A stretch of 64,000 bases of DNA from Leuctra nigra (lineage: Eukaryota > Arthropoda > Insecta > Plecoptera > Leuctridae), in assembly GCA_934045905.1 (NCBI GenBank), contig OW203761.1:34088964-34152963 (forward strand). The letters run 5' to 3'. This document shows positions 12,491 to 24,879 of this stretch, piece by piece. Below the pieces are notes generated by a model that did no database searches, was not told where the DNA came from, and was given only the letters and a program-made list of their open reading frames with translations. Each line of letters opens with the position of its first letter. The stretch's first letter is position 1. The position numbers and the translations under genes are program-made.

Positions 12491-13585
12491 GACATACGAT
12501 GAAAGATGTGGCTTTGCTTGACGATAAATCGTCCCATTCTCTACTCGTCTGAATCGAGTTTTTAGAAAGAGGGATGCAGCCCTTGCACCGAGGAGCAGGT
12601 GCTTTCTTCTCGTGAATAGACACCGATTGAATGACATCACATATATCCTACAATTATTGAAACTCGTTTCATGGCTGAATTGTATTGGATGGACGTAAAC
12701 GTCCAAGACGAGCAATCGGAATCGTGGGTGAAATTAGATTGGAATAAACGTGTCAGCAGTATGGGTTTTTTAGACTCGGTCTGTACAATATTTCACGCGC
12801 TTGCGTCATGCACCTGCTCAAGATTCGCAGGCTGAAACGGCGCTTTATGGATTGCCAATAACATTTGCCGAGTCCTGAATCAAATAGATGTGAACGAATC
12901 GTGGGAAATTGTCATTTTCGAAGTGTATTTTTAAACTGTTCTTTTAACACTAAATGATTATGTTTATTACATTTATTTAATAGGGTCGTAAACATTGTAA
13001 AATGTAAAATTAAATTAAATTAAAAAAACAAAATAAAATTAGCGCAAAGTTTCCTCTCTATCAGATTTCTTTATTAACCGGGGATGACCCCGGGTGTATC
13101 CAAGTAGGTATTCAGTTTGTCTGTATATTTAATTATAAATATAATAATTTCATATCCATTTTAAACTTAAATCAAATTCTGTGATATTTCTGTAGCTATG
13201 CACATAATATTAATTATAAAAAGTTTTCATGAAATCGTTGAGGGATGCTTACTTTTCAAGAAAATAAATAACAATTCCTAGTTTATGCAAATCTTTTATT
13301 TACAGAATGGGAATCTCGTTATTTCAATTCTCCAGAAATCTATCTCTATGCAATTTAAGTCAAGATATTCACTTGGCAAGTAAATGACGAACAAGTATGA
13401 AGTGAAACTCTTTGAATGCTCTATAGAACTAATTATAATCAAGGAAGACTTTCCTGTTGCACAAGCTAGAACTTTCTAAGAGCACCTGAAAGTTTTACAA
13501 GTTCAATGAAGTTAATTACCAACATTTCATTGTTACAAAATGCAAACTTGTTAACAACTTTTCGCGAGTTTCTAAGCGCGCAAGA
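12491..13585. other. Tectonic intron sequence
   Basis: No exon or repeat is recognised. The 79-codon minus-strand frame at 12476-12715 is taken as chance. Confidence 0.45.
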
Positions 13586-16500
13586 ACATTGTGTAGCGAT
13601 TAGATTGACAGTCTTGTCGTGTGTGCCCAGGTCTCGGGTCCAGACACTGCAGGAGAGCTTGGTGTCCGGACACTTCCTGGCCGGTGGAGGTGCCGTGTGG
13701 ACATTGTATCGCGATTAGATTGACAGTCTTGTCGTGTGTGCCCAGGTCTCGGGTCCAGACACTGCAGGAGAGCTTGGTGTCCGGACACTTCCTGGCCGGT
13801 GGAGGTGCCGTGTGGACATTGTGTCGCGATTAGATTGACAGTCTTGTCGTGTGTGCCCAGGTCTCGGGTCCAGACACTGCAGGAGAGCTTGGTGTCCGGA
13901 CACTTCCTGGCCGGTGGAGGTGCCGTGTGGACATTGTATCGCGATTAGATTGACAGTCTTGTCGTGTGTGCCCAGGTCTCGGGTCCAGACACTGCAGGAG
14001 AGCTTGGTGTCCGGACACTTCCTGGCCGGTGGAGGTGCCGTGTGGACATTGTGTCGCGATTAGATTGACAGTCTTGTCGTGTGTGCCCAGGTCTCGGGTC
14101 CAGACACTGCAGGAGAGCTTGGTGTCCGGACACTTCCTGGCCGGTGGAGGTGCCGTGTGGACATTGTATCGCGATTAGATTGACAGTCTTGTCGTGTGTG
14201 CCCAAGTCTCGGGTCCAGACACTGCAGGAGAGCTTGGTGTCCGGACACTTCCTGGCCGGTGGAGGTGCCGTGTGGACATTGTGTCGCGATTAGATTGACA
14301 GTCTTGTCGTGTGTGCCCAGGTCTCGGGTCCAGACACTGCAGGAGAGCTTGGTGTCCGGACACTTCCTGGCCGGTGGAGGTGCCGTGTGGACATTGTATC
14401 GCGATTAGATTGACAGTCTTGTCGTGTGTGCCCAGGTCTCGGGTCCAGACACTGCAGGAGAGCTTGGTGTCCGGACACTTCCTGGCCGGTGGAGGTGCCG
14501 TGTGGACATTGTGTCGCGATTAGATTGACAGTCTTGTCGTGTGTGCCCAAGTCTCGGGTCCAGACACTGCAGGAGAGCTTGGTGTCCGGACACTTCCTGG
14601 CCGGTGGAGGTGCCGTGTGGACATTGTGTCGCGATTAGATTGACAGTCTTGTCGTGTGTGCCCAGGTCTCGGGTCCAGACACTGCAGGAGAGCTTGGTGT
14701 CCGGACACTTCCTGGCCGGTGGAGGTGCCGTGTGGACATTGTATCGCGATTAGATTGACAGTCTTGTCGTGTGTGCCCAGGTCTCGGGTCCAGACACTGC
14801 AGGAGAGCTTGGTGTCCGGACACTTCCTGGCCGGTGGAGGTGCCGTGTGGACATTGTGTCGCGATTAGATTGACAGTCTTGTCGTGTGTGCCCAGGTCTC
14901 GGGTCCAGACACTGCAGGAGAGCTTGGTGTCCGGACACTTCCTGGCCTGTGGAGGTGCCGTGTGGACATTGTGTCGCGATTAGATTGACAGTCTTGTCGT
15001 GTGTGCCCAGGTCTCGGGTCCAGACACTGCAGGAGAGCTTGGTGTCCGGACACTTCCTGGCCGGTGGAGGTGCCGTGTGGACATTGTATCGCGATTAGAT
15101 TGACAGTCTTGTCGTGTGTGCCCAGGTCTCGGGTCCAGACACTGCAGGAGAGCTTGGTGTCCGGACACTTCCTGGCCGGTGGAGGTGCCGTGTGGACATT
15201 GTGTCGCGATTAGATTGACAGTCTTGTCGTGTGTGCCCAGGTCTCGGGTCCAGACACTGCAGGAGAGCTTGGTGTCCGGACACTTCCTGGCCGGTGGAGG
15301 TGCCGTGTGGACATTGTGTCGCGATTAGATTGACAGTCTTGTCGTGTGTGCCCAGGTCTCGGGTCCAGACACTGCAGGAGAGCTTGGTGTCCGGACACTT
15401 CCTGGCCGGTGGAGGTGCCGTGTGGACATTGTATCGCGATTAGATTGACAGTCTTGTCGTGTGTGCCCAGGTCTCGGGTCCAGACACTGCAGGAGAGCTT
15501 GGTGTCCGGACACTTCCTGGCCGGTGGAGGTGCCGTGTGGACATTGTGTAGCGATTAGATTGACAGTCTTGTCATGTGTGCCCAGGTCTCGGGTCCAGAC
15601 ACTGCAGGAGAGCTTGGTGTCCGGACACTTCCTGGCCGGTGGAGGTGCCGTGTGGACATTGTGTCGCGATTAGATTGACAGTCTTGTCGTGTGTGCCCAG
15701 GTCTCGGGTCCAGACACTGCAGGAGAGCTTGGTGTCCGGACACTTCCTGGCCGGTGGAGGTGCCGTGTGGACATTGTATCGCGATTAGATTGACAGTCTT
15801 GTCGTGTGTGCCCAGGTCTCGGGTCCAGACACTGCAGGAGAGCTTGGTGTCCGGACACTTCCTGGCCGGTGGAGGTGCCGTGTGGACATTGTGTCGCGAT
15901 TAGATTGACAGTCTTGTCGTGTGTGCCCAGGTCTCGGGTCCAGACACTGCAGGAGAGCTTGGTGTCCGGACACTTCCTGGCCGGTGGAGGTGCCGTGTGG
16001 ACATTGTGTAGCGATTAGATTGACAGTCTTGTCGTGTGTGCCCAGGTCTCGGGTCCAGACACTGCAGGAGAGCTTGGTGTCCGGACACTTCCTGGCCGGT
16101 GGAGGTGCCGTGTGGACATTGTATCGCGATTAGATTGACAGTCTTGTCGTGTGTGCCCAGGTCTCGGGTCCAGACACTGCAGGAGAGCTTGGTGTCCGGA
16201 CACTTCCTGGCCGGTGGAGGTGCCGTGTGGACATTGTATCGCGATTAGATTGACAGTCTTGTCGTGTGTGCCCAGGTCTCGGGTCCAGACACTGCAGGAG
16301 AGCTTGGTGTCCGGACACTTCCTGGCCGGTGGAGGTGCCGTGTGGACATTGTGTCGCGATTAGATTGACAGTCTTGTCATGTGTGCCCAGGTCTCGGGTC
16401 CAGACACTGCAGGAGAGCTTGGTGTCCGGACACTTCCTGGCCGGTGGAGGTGCCGTGTGGACATTGTGTCGCGATTAGATTGACAGTCTTGTCGTGTGTG

Positions 16501-19500
16501 CCCAGGTCTCGGGTCCAGACACTGCAGGAGAGCTTGGTGTCCGGACACTTCCTGGCCGGTGGAGGTGCCGTGTGGACATTGTATCGCGATTAGATTGACA
16601 GTCTTGTCGTGTGTGCCCAGGTCTCGGGTCCAGACACTGCAGGAGAGCTTGGTGTCCGGACACTTCCTGGCCGGTGGAGGTGCCGTGTGGACATTGTGTC
16701 GCGATTAGATTGACAGTCTTGTCGTGTGTGCCCAGGTCTCGGGTCCAGACACTGCAGGAGAGCTTGGTGTCCGGACACTTCCTGGCCGGTGGAGGTGCCG
16801 TGTGGACATTGTGTAGCGATTAGATTGACAGTCTTGTCGTGTGTGCCCAGGTCTCGGGTCCAGACACTGCAGGAGAGCTTGGTGTCCGGACACTTCCTGG
16901 CCGGTGGAGGTGCCGTGTGGACATTGTATCGCGATTAGATTGACAGTCTTGTCGTGTGTGCCCAGGTCTCGGGTCCAGACACTGCAGGAGAGCTTGGTGT
17001 CCGGACACTTCCTGGCCGGTGGAGGTGCCGTGTGGACATTGTATCGCGATTAGATTGACAGTCTTGTCGTGTGTGCCCAGGTCTCGGGTCCAGACACTGC
17101 AGGAGAGCTTGGTGTCCGGACACTTCCTGGCCGGTGGAGGTGCCGTGTGGACATTGTGTCGCGATTAGATTGACAGTCTTGTCGTGTGTGCCCAGGTCTC
17201 GGGTCCAGACACTGCAGGAGAGCTTGGTGTCCGGACACTTCCTGGCCGGTGGAGGTGCCGTGTGGACATTGTGTAGCGATTAGATTGACAGTCTTGTCGT
17301 GTGTGCCCAGGTCTCGGGTCCAGACACTGCAGGAGAGCTTGGTGTCCGGACACTTCCTGGCCGGTGGAGGTGCCGTGTGGACATTGTGTCGCGATTAGAT
17401 TGACAGTCTTGTCGTGTGTGCCCAGGTCTCGGGTCCAGACACTGCAGGAGAGCTTGGTGTCCGGACACTTCCTGGCCGGTGGAGGTGCCGTGTGGACATT
17501 GTATCGCGATTAGATTGACAGTCTTGTCGTGTGTGCCCAGGTCTCGGGTCCAGACACTGCAGGAGAGCTTGGTGTCCGGACACTTCCTGGCCGGTGGAGG
17601 TGCCGTGTGGACATTGTGTAGCGATTAGATTGACAGTCTTGTCATGTGTGCCCAGGTCTCGGGTCCAGACACTGCAGGAGAGCTTGGTGTCCGGACACTT
17701 CCTGGCCGGTGGAGGTGCCGTGTGGACATTGTGTCGCGATTAGATTGACAGTCTTGTCGTGTGTGCCCAGGTCTCGGGTCCAGACACTGCAGGAGAGCTT
17801 GGTGTCCGGACACTTCCTGGCCGGTGGAGGTGCCGTGTGGACATTGTATCGCGATTAGATTGACAGTCTTGTCGTGTGTGCCCAGGTCTCGGGTCCAGAC
17901 ACTGCAGGAGAGCTTGGTGTCCGGACACTTCCTGGCCGGTGGAGGTGCCGTGTGGACATTGTGTCGCGATTAGATTGACAGTCTTGTCGTGTGTGCCCAG
18001 GTCTCGGGTCCAGACACTGCAGGAGAGCTTGGTGTCCGGACACTTCCTGGCCGGTGGAGGTGCCGTGTGGACATTGTATCGCGATTAGATTGACAGTCTT
18101 GTCGTGTGTGCCCAGGTCTCGGGTCCAGACACTGCAGGAGAGCTTGGTGTCCGGACACTTCCTGGCCGGTGGAGGTGCCGTGTGGACATTGTGTCGCGAT
18201 TAGATTGACAGTCTTGTCGTGTGTGCCCAGGTCTCGGGTCCAGACACTGCAGGAGAGCTTGGTGTCCGGACACTTCCTGGCCGGTGGAGGTGCCGTGTGG
18301 ACATTGTATCGCGATTAGATTGACAGTCTTGTCGTGTGTGCCCAGGTCTCGGGTCCAGACACTGCAGGAGAGCTTGGTGTCCGGACACTTCCTGGCCGGT
18401 GGAGGTGCCGGGTGGACATTGTGTGGCGATTAGATTGACAGTCTTGTCGTGTGTGCCCAGGTCTCGGGTCCAGACACTGCAGGAGAGCTTGGTGTCCGGA
18501 CACTTCCTGGCCGGTGGAGGTGCCGTGTGGACATTGTGTCGCGATTAGATTGACAGTCTTGTCGTGTGTGCCCAAGTCTCGGGTCCAGACACTGCAGGAG
18601 AGATTGGTGTCCGGACACTTCCTGGCCGGTGGAGGTGCCGTGTGGACATTGTGTAGCGATTAGATTGACAGTCTTGTCGTGTGTGCCCAGGTCTCGGGTC
18701 CAGACACTGCAGGAGAGCTTGGTGTCCGGACACTTCCTGGCCGGTGGAGGTGCCGTGTGGACATTGTGTAGCGATTAGATTGACAGTCTTGTCGTGTGTG
18801 CCCAGGTCTCGGGTCCAGACACTGCAGGAGAGCTTGGTGTCCGGACACTTCCTGGCCGGTGGAGGTGCCGTGTGGACATTGTGTCGCGATTAGATTGACA
18901 GTCTTGTCGTGTGTGCCCAGGTCTCGGGTCCAGACACTGCAGGAGAGCTTGGTGTCCGGACACTTCCTGGCCGGTGGAGGTGCCGTGTGGACATTGTGTC
19001 GCGATTAGATTGACAGTCTTGTCGTGTGTGCCCAGGTCTCGGGTCCAGACACTGCAGGAGAGCTTGGTGTCCGGACACTTCCTGGCCGGTGGAGGTGCCG
19101 TGTGGACATTGTATCGCGATTAGATTGACAGTCTTGTCGTGTGTGCCCAGGTCTCGGGTCCAGACACTGCAGGAGAGCTTGGTGTCCGGACACTTCCTGG
19201 CCGGTGGAGGTGCCGTGTGGACATTGTGTCGCGATTAGATTGACAGTCTTGTCGTGTGTGCCCAGGTCTCGGGTCCAGACACTGCAGGAGAGCTTGGTGT
19301 CCGGACACTTCCTGGCCGGTGGAGGTGCCGTGTGGACATTGTGTCGCGATTAGATTGACAGTCTTGTCGTGTGTGCCCAGGTCTCGGGTCCAGACACTGC
19401 AGGAGAGCTTGGTGTCCGGACACTTCCTGGCCGGTGGAGGTGCCGTGTGGACATTGTGTAGCGATTAGATTGACAGTCTTGTCGTGTGTGCCCAGGTCTC

Positions 19501-20255
19501 GGGTCCAGACACTGCAGGAGAGCTTGGTGTCCGGACACTTCCTGGCCGGTGGAGGTGCCGTGTGGACATTGTGTCGCGATTAGATTGACAGTCTTGTCGT
19601 GTGTGCCCAGGTCTCGGGTCCAGACACTGCAGGAGAGCTTGGTGTCCGGACACTTCCTGGCCGGTGGAGGTGCCGTGTGGACATTGTGTCGCGATTAGAT
19701 TGACAGTCTTGTCGTGTGTGCCCAGGTCTCGGGTCCAGACACTGCAGGAGAGCTTGGTGTCCGGACACTTCCTGGCCGGTGGAGGTGCCGTGTGGACATT
19801 GTATCGCGATTAGATTGACAGTCTTGTCGTGTGTGCCCAGGTCTCGGGTCCAGACACTGCAGGAGAGCTTGGTGTCCGGACACTTCCTGGCCGGTGGAGG
19901 TGCCGTGTGGACATTGTATCGCGATTAGATTGACAGTCTTGTCGTGTGTGCCCAGGTCTCGGGTCCAGACACTGCAGGAGAGCTTGGTGTCCGGACACTT
20001 CCTGGCCGGTGGAGGTGCCGTGTGGACATTGTGTCGCGATTAGATTGACAGTCTTGTCATGTGTGCCCAGGTCTCGGGTCCAGACACTGCAGGAGAGCTT
20101 GGTGTCCGGACACTTCCTGGCCGGTGGAGGTGCCGTGTGGACATTGTGTAGCGATTAGATTGACAGTCTTGTCGTGTGTGCCCAGGTCTCGGGTCCAGAC
20201 ACTGCAGGAGAGCTTGGTGTCCGGACACTTCCTGGCCGGTGGAGGTGCCGTGTGG
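13586..20255 (+). repeat. 115-bp satellite-like array, 58 copies, made of a 3' splice site plus exon start
   Basis: About 6.67 kb, 58 head-to-tail units of exactly 115 bp with very few substitutions. Each unit is 45 nt of intron end plus the first 70 nt of the next tectonic exon. The intron part has a branch-like TTGAC, a pyrimidine/GT tract and the acceptor GTGTGCCCAG. No unit contains a good donor; the only one lies in unique DNA after the last unit. Variant sites include GTATCGC / GTGTCGC / GTGTAGC, CCCAGGTC / CCCAAGTC, and GTCGTG / GTCATG. These show alternating and block-duplicated units, for instance the GTCATG-marked block recurring 2,070 bp (18 units) apart at about 15572 and 17642. 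Short overlapping frames in both directions are by-products. Confidence 0.97.
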
Positions 20256-20296
20256 AATCCGACGCAGAACGACACGAACTTAGTGCCTATCTTGAG
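20186..20296 (+). CDS. Tectonic, internal exon b (starts inside the last 115-bp unit)
   Basis: Acceptor GTGTGCCCAG, then 111 nt: one base completing AG/G (Arg), 36 codons, and AG before donor TTGAG/GTGAGC. The peptide includes LQESLVSGHFLAGGGAVW then NPTQNDTNLVPIL. I recall tectonics having a glycine-containing stretch and a W-V-P-[IV]-like segment at this place. The start was chosen because only this acceptor joins exon a in frame; the alternative CACTGCAG acceptor 20 nt further in would be out of phase. The first 70 nt are identical in the 57 upstream copies, each of which reads into TAG six codons past the end of its exon part. Confidence 0.68.
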
Positions 20297-23042
20297 GTGA
20301 GCTTTGTGACTTGATTACCTAATATCCGCTTTTTTCCAGTTCTATTATGTTCTACGAACACCAAATAAATGTTGATCGACAAATAAATGGATGCCATAAC
20401 ACTCTGGGTTAGGTCTCATAGCTCACATTTGTTCTTAGTTCTGTTCCTCAAACGCAGAAAGACTGATGTGTATTACAATGTTTTTGCGTTACACACTGTA
20501 AGAATCATGCAATCAATCTCTATTAATTCCAATTTGACTGAAGTCCACAAATACATTGAAGTATCTTTAAAAATAGCGGCTGACACAATTACAAATATTA
20601 ATTGATGAAAACAGAACTACAGGTTTTTGAGCTCTTCTCAAGAACCATGAACCAAGGACCATCAGGCCTGCGGCGTTTGAGGTACAGAGGGTTTGATCTA
20701 AGTTTGAATTCTACGAATTCTACATATTACGGGTTCGAATCCCGGAGGATATGAAAATCTTTTCGTCTTGCAGTTGGTATATTCACATCAACCTATCCTC
20801 ATAAGGAAAAGCCATATTTCAAAAGAATCTAAGGTATCTTTTGAATTATACAATTGAAATGGATGATCGATGCGTATATTCAATTTTTTTTAGAGACTCG
20901 GAGAAAATTCTCAGACATTCCTTTTTTGAGAATATTCTACAAAGCGTAATTTTGTTCATGTTTTAGAAACGGTATAAACTTATGTCTTGACATGGTAAAA
21001 TGTTGTCCAAGACTTGACTTGGTAATGAAACAAATCAATATCAATGGGATTCTTAACAAAACGTTCAGCTGGGTTGGTCGCGAAATGCAGACACACCTGT
21101 TTCATTGTTACGCAAGCAAGCTATTGAGAACGCGGTCTTTGGATCTCGACTACTTTTCTTTGTGTAGAAAAAGAAGCGAAATTCAATAAGTTTCTTCTGT
21201 ACCATTTTCTGCTTCCTTCCATGTCTTTTCTATCCACTCTACAGGTTTAATCGATGTCGGTATACATAGCTATAACCAGCTCAGATGTAGCTCACAAATC
21301 AAACAGTGGTAATGATACAAGTCGAGTCAACGACTTCCCAATATGTTTCAATCTATTTACACTGCATGCATGTTTATTTTGTCACAGTTGGTTTTGTAGA
21401 GTGGGGATATTGCTATGAAAGTGAACTGCTCAGATTATCACTTGCATTATGTGAGCGTGCCTCACATAATATAATGATTTTCGAAAAGAAAGTAATGATC
21501 GATTTGCATGCATCTACTTGCGAAACTTCTCTTTGACAGAGCTCAACTCAGCGGTTATTGCTCTTTTCCATAAAACTCGTTTTTCTTAAAAAAAATATAT
21601 ACCTCATAATATTAATAATCTGGCAAATAGAGAAGTATTGGCACTCTATCTTTTTTGCACGTCATTCAGGATACCAGAGTTCTATTTCCACTGACAAATT
21701 ACCTTAGATTTCGTTTACTTTCCTCCGTCGACATGCAAATGCTGTGACATTCTTAAAATAATAGTCCGTCATTCCCGCTTCTTTCCTAACAACCTTCTTC
21801 CAAGATCAAAATCAAGACCTCCTAATCAAAATAACTCGAAGTATAAAATGTATCAACTAGCTGCGAAGACATCAAGAAACACATTTTAATGATCGATCAA
21901 AAGAAGCATTAAACAGTTGTCTCTATTGTCCCAATCGGAAAGATCGTCTTTTCTGTAACATACTAATGACAAAAAGTATATTGTGTGGCGTTTGCGTATT
22001 AGGTTTTTCCGACGTCTCCTCCCACCTCTCTCCCACCGACGCCGCAACACCAGGACGCTGGAGCGTCGTCCTTAGTTGAACTCATTACGCCGTCCCGACG
22101 CTCACCGACGTCTTTATGGCGTCTGCCACGGGCATAAACCAGGATGTAATGCAACAAAGGCGCACGAAATAATCGCGACTGAGCTCCTAAGTCGCCGCGA
22201 GACGAACAAGTTTCAATGTATTTCTTTCTGACAAAGCGAGGGCAAATTAGATTCCCGCTGCTTTATATTGTGTGACTTACTCAATTAGGGGTGGAATTTG
22301 ATTTCGCCATTGAGTGGGGAAGAAATGTCACCGAATGTTTGAATTTTCTCTTCTAAATTAATTGGCTTCATTTGTACAGGCTTGAACCGACGAATCTATA
22401 CTCGATTATTCGCCGAGTAATTTCCAACAAAGTATCATTCTTACAGATCTAACTATATTTATTCACATTTAAAATAAGTATTGAGCTCATAGGAATACAT
22501 TTTATGGATAAAGTTTTCATTTTGAATAAAGTTTTGAAAAAGTATTATCTTTTTAATTCTCCCAGAACGGTGAAAACTAGTTTAAGATAATAGTGATTAT
22601 TGAGAAGCTGGAATTTTGGATCCAATTATTAATAATGAATTTACCCTGCTCTTGTCTTGGAATGCAGTAGCACGATATAAAAATAGATTTGATTTGATAA
22701 TTTTCACATTTGCTCACTTTTTCCCACACAAGTGGCCATCACGGTAAAGTCAAACTCAAATCTTGCGAGTCATCAATGCAAGATTGTTCCTCTACACATT
22801 TAGAGAAAACGAGACCTGTGTTGCCATGGAAACTAAGGGTTAGTCTTATGAAGGGCGGCCGTACTACCAACCCGTCACAAACGTTTTCCCTTTCACGGTT
22901 TTTTCATGCATGGCCTCATTGAAAATGATCTCGTTGGTGTAATGAAGAGAATAATCGATGTCAAATTGCCCATCCTAATATTTACACTCGAAAACCCTAG
23001 CATCTTGAAATACTGGAAATAAGACGTTATGGCGTTTTGTGC
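20297..23042. other. Tectonic intron b, left part
   Basis: Intron sequence with no exon candidate. It contains a decayed SINE at about 20690-20800. GC-richer patches near 22010-22130 show no domain or splice context. Confidence 0.45.
20690..20800 (+). repeat. Decayed tRNA-derived SINE fragment
   Basis: A pol III box B-like GGGTTCGAATCCC is followed by a tail block (AAAATCTTTTCGTCTTGCAG then TTGGTAT) resembling the tail of the SINEs at 31780-31930 and 32087-32245. The tRNA-like 5' half is not recognisable. Confidence 0.5.
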
Positions 23043-23174
23043 ATGCATCCTTATTTGAGTTCCTAAAATGCGTATAAAACCTCAAATTATGATACTTTTA
23101 AGCTTATTAGTTTCTTAAAAGTGTCTTTATTTGAGGTTTAAACGCTATTTTGCAACTCAAATAAGGATGCATCT
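23043..23174. mobile_element. Short MITE with ATGCATCC inverted ends
   Basis: A 130-bp inverted repeat beginning ATGCATCCTTATTTGAGTT and ending in its reverse complement. The second inner block (TAAAACCTCAAAT with ATTTGAGGTTTAAA) makes most of it a hairpin. Non-coding. Confidence 0.65.
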
Positions 23175-23747
23175 TTTAAGATGTTTAAAGATGTTTAGGT
23201 TTTAAAGTGCACGTATTATTTTCAAATCAGTTATACATTTTTACTATCGACATGATTTTCACAGTCGCGTTTAAAATAGAGCAGTACGAGAACGTATTAT
23301 ATTACACTTCTGAATAATGTTTCTCAATTATTTCTTGCTAACCGGCATGAGGGTTATGATGAGGGTATGTACTTCTAGCCAGCGGGTATAAGTGTAAGAA
23401 TATGTGAAGTTATGTTCGTGTTATAATAGTCTACTGTACTGCATCAGCTGAACGCTGCCTCCGGTCCCGTGAGAATATGAGATTATAATTAATATGCACT
23501 ATACAGCTACGACTTAAATTATGAATTTGATAAGTTGTTGAAATTAAAACAGAGATAACTGAGCACCGCTTACCCATTTAAGAGAGGCATTAACATTATC
23601 TATATAGGAAAACAAGTCTACTTGGAATAATCTAACTCTAAGTACAATCCTGCAGTACAATCCCAATATTTCTATATATAAAAATAAATTGAAATAATTT
23701 TTTTCCCTGTGAGGTATACTATTGACCCAAGAGAGACTTGGTATATA

Positions 23748-24383
23748 ACGGGTGGCGCAAAAAAAATCACCCTGATTGAGAGGTCACTATATCGAAACTA
23801 TTATCTAGATAGGATTCTGAAATTTGTACACATATTAGAAAGCATACCAAAATTTAAATGTGAAAATTTCAAACATATTCATTCATTAGGAAAAAAGTTA
23901 AATGATTGAAGTTACAGCTGAAAACAGATTAAACCAGACGAAATTAACGTGTTTGATGAATTGATTTGGAGTTACTCTGTAGGAATGAGGTGAATTTATG
24001 TTTATTTATACATTTCTAAATAAACATAATTTTATGTTTATTAAATCTATGCGAATTTGTCTTGGATTTCTTAAATAGTGTACGTGTGAATTTATGTAAC
24101 TTTCGTGACGACATTAAGCGGAGTTAACATTTCCAATTCATCGTTGGAAATTCCGCCACAATAACTTCTCCCTCCATATCTCTTCTTGAAACCACGTCTC
24201 TATGAGATATAGACTTCAAGTGCATGTAACTTTTTTCGCATTACCTACACATATATTTCTGAAAATTGAACATATTTAAATTTTGTTCTATAACATGTGA
24301 AAGTTTCAGCACTTTATCTTAAACTATAAATAGTTTTGGTGTAGTGACCTCTCAAACAGGGTGGATTTTTTTGCGCCACCCGG
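23748..24383. mobile_element. Mariner-type MITE (TA target), copy 1
   Basis: The ends are ACGGGTGGCGCAAAAAAAAT and, at the right, a segment ending TTGCGCCACCCGG. Long terminal inverted repeats include GAGAGGTCACTATATCGAAA. TA dinucleotides flank both ends, consistent with a Tc1/mariner-like target duplication. Partial frames inside are non-coding. A fuller copy lies at 27563-28386. Confidence 0.7.
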
Positions 24384-24702
24384 TAGATCATTGACCCTGG
24401 ATAAAGGGTGTTTTTTGATGACGAAAGAGCGTTTGATATTTAGATTATGCAATCAGCAATCATTGTTGTTCTGAGTTGTACATGTATTTTAATTGTTTTT
24501 TGGAAAAACAAAGCATTTCGTATAAATGAATTATGGACTACACATAGGATTTTTTTAGACAGAAGTAAATAAGCACATTACCTTGGTGTTGATTTTGTTT
24601 AATGTGTTTATTTAACTCAAATACATTGTATTTCTTTACCGTGCGATTGAAAACAAAATGTTTTGTGAAGAAATTACGTAACGAGCACGTATTGTGTCAC
24701 AG
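24384..24702. other. Tectonic intron b, right part
   Basis: Short AT-rich intron end leading to acceptor TTGTGTCACAG. Nothing else seen. Confidence 0.5.
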
Positions 24703-24879
24703 CGCGTCGCCATCGCAAGACGCCGCTAACTCCAGCGACGCCGCCAACTCCAGCGACGCCGCCGACGCCGCCGACGCCTGCGAGCGCCTGCCGACGTCGC
24801 ACGTGCTCCACGTCATGTACACGACGGCGACGTCCACCACCGGGCATCGCATCCACCGCGTCGTCGGCGCCAAGAGCAG
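24703..24879 (+). CDS. Tectonic, internal exon c
   Basis: GC-rich 177-nt exon between acceptor GTGTCACAG and donor AGCAG/GTAATC. One base completes AGC, then 58 codons, then AG. The peptide starts ASPSQD, runs through NSSDAANSSDAADAADA, then CERLPTSHVLHVMYTT and GHRIHRVVGAK. The latter part resembles what I recall of the tectonic block with a cysteine, a P-T/S-S-L/V-H segment and a short beta strand. The NSSDAA repeat comes from an 18-bp imperfect tandem (AACTCCAGCGACGCCGCC) and looks like a coding minisatellite insertion. It could add N-glycosylation sites (N-S-S twice). Confidence 0.72.

Noticed and set aside
13586..20255. Array could be a CRISPR or a repeat-protein gene
   Set aside because: The units are contiguous 115-mers without spacers, in a eukaryotic genome, and the length is not a multiple of 3, so no continuous frame exists.
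20206..20296. Exon b starting at the CACTGCAG acceptor
   Set aside because: It would be phase 0 and cannot join exon a, which ends in phase 2. The acceptor 20 nt upstream fits.
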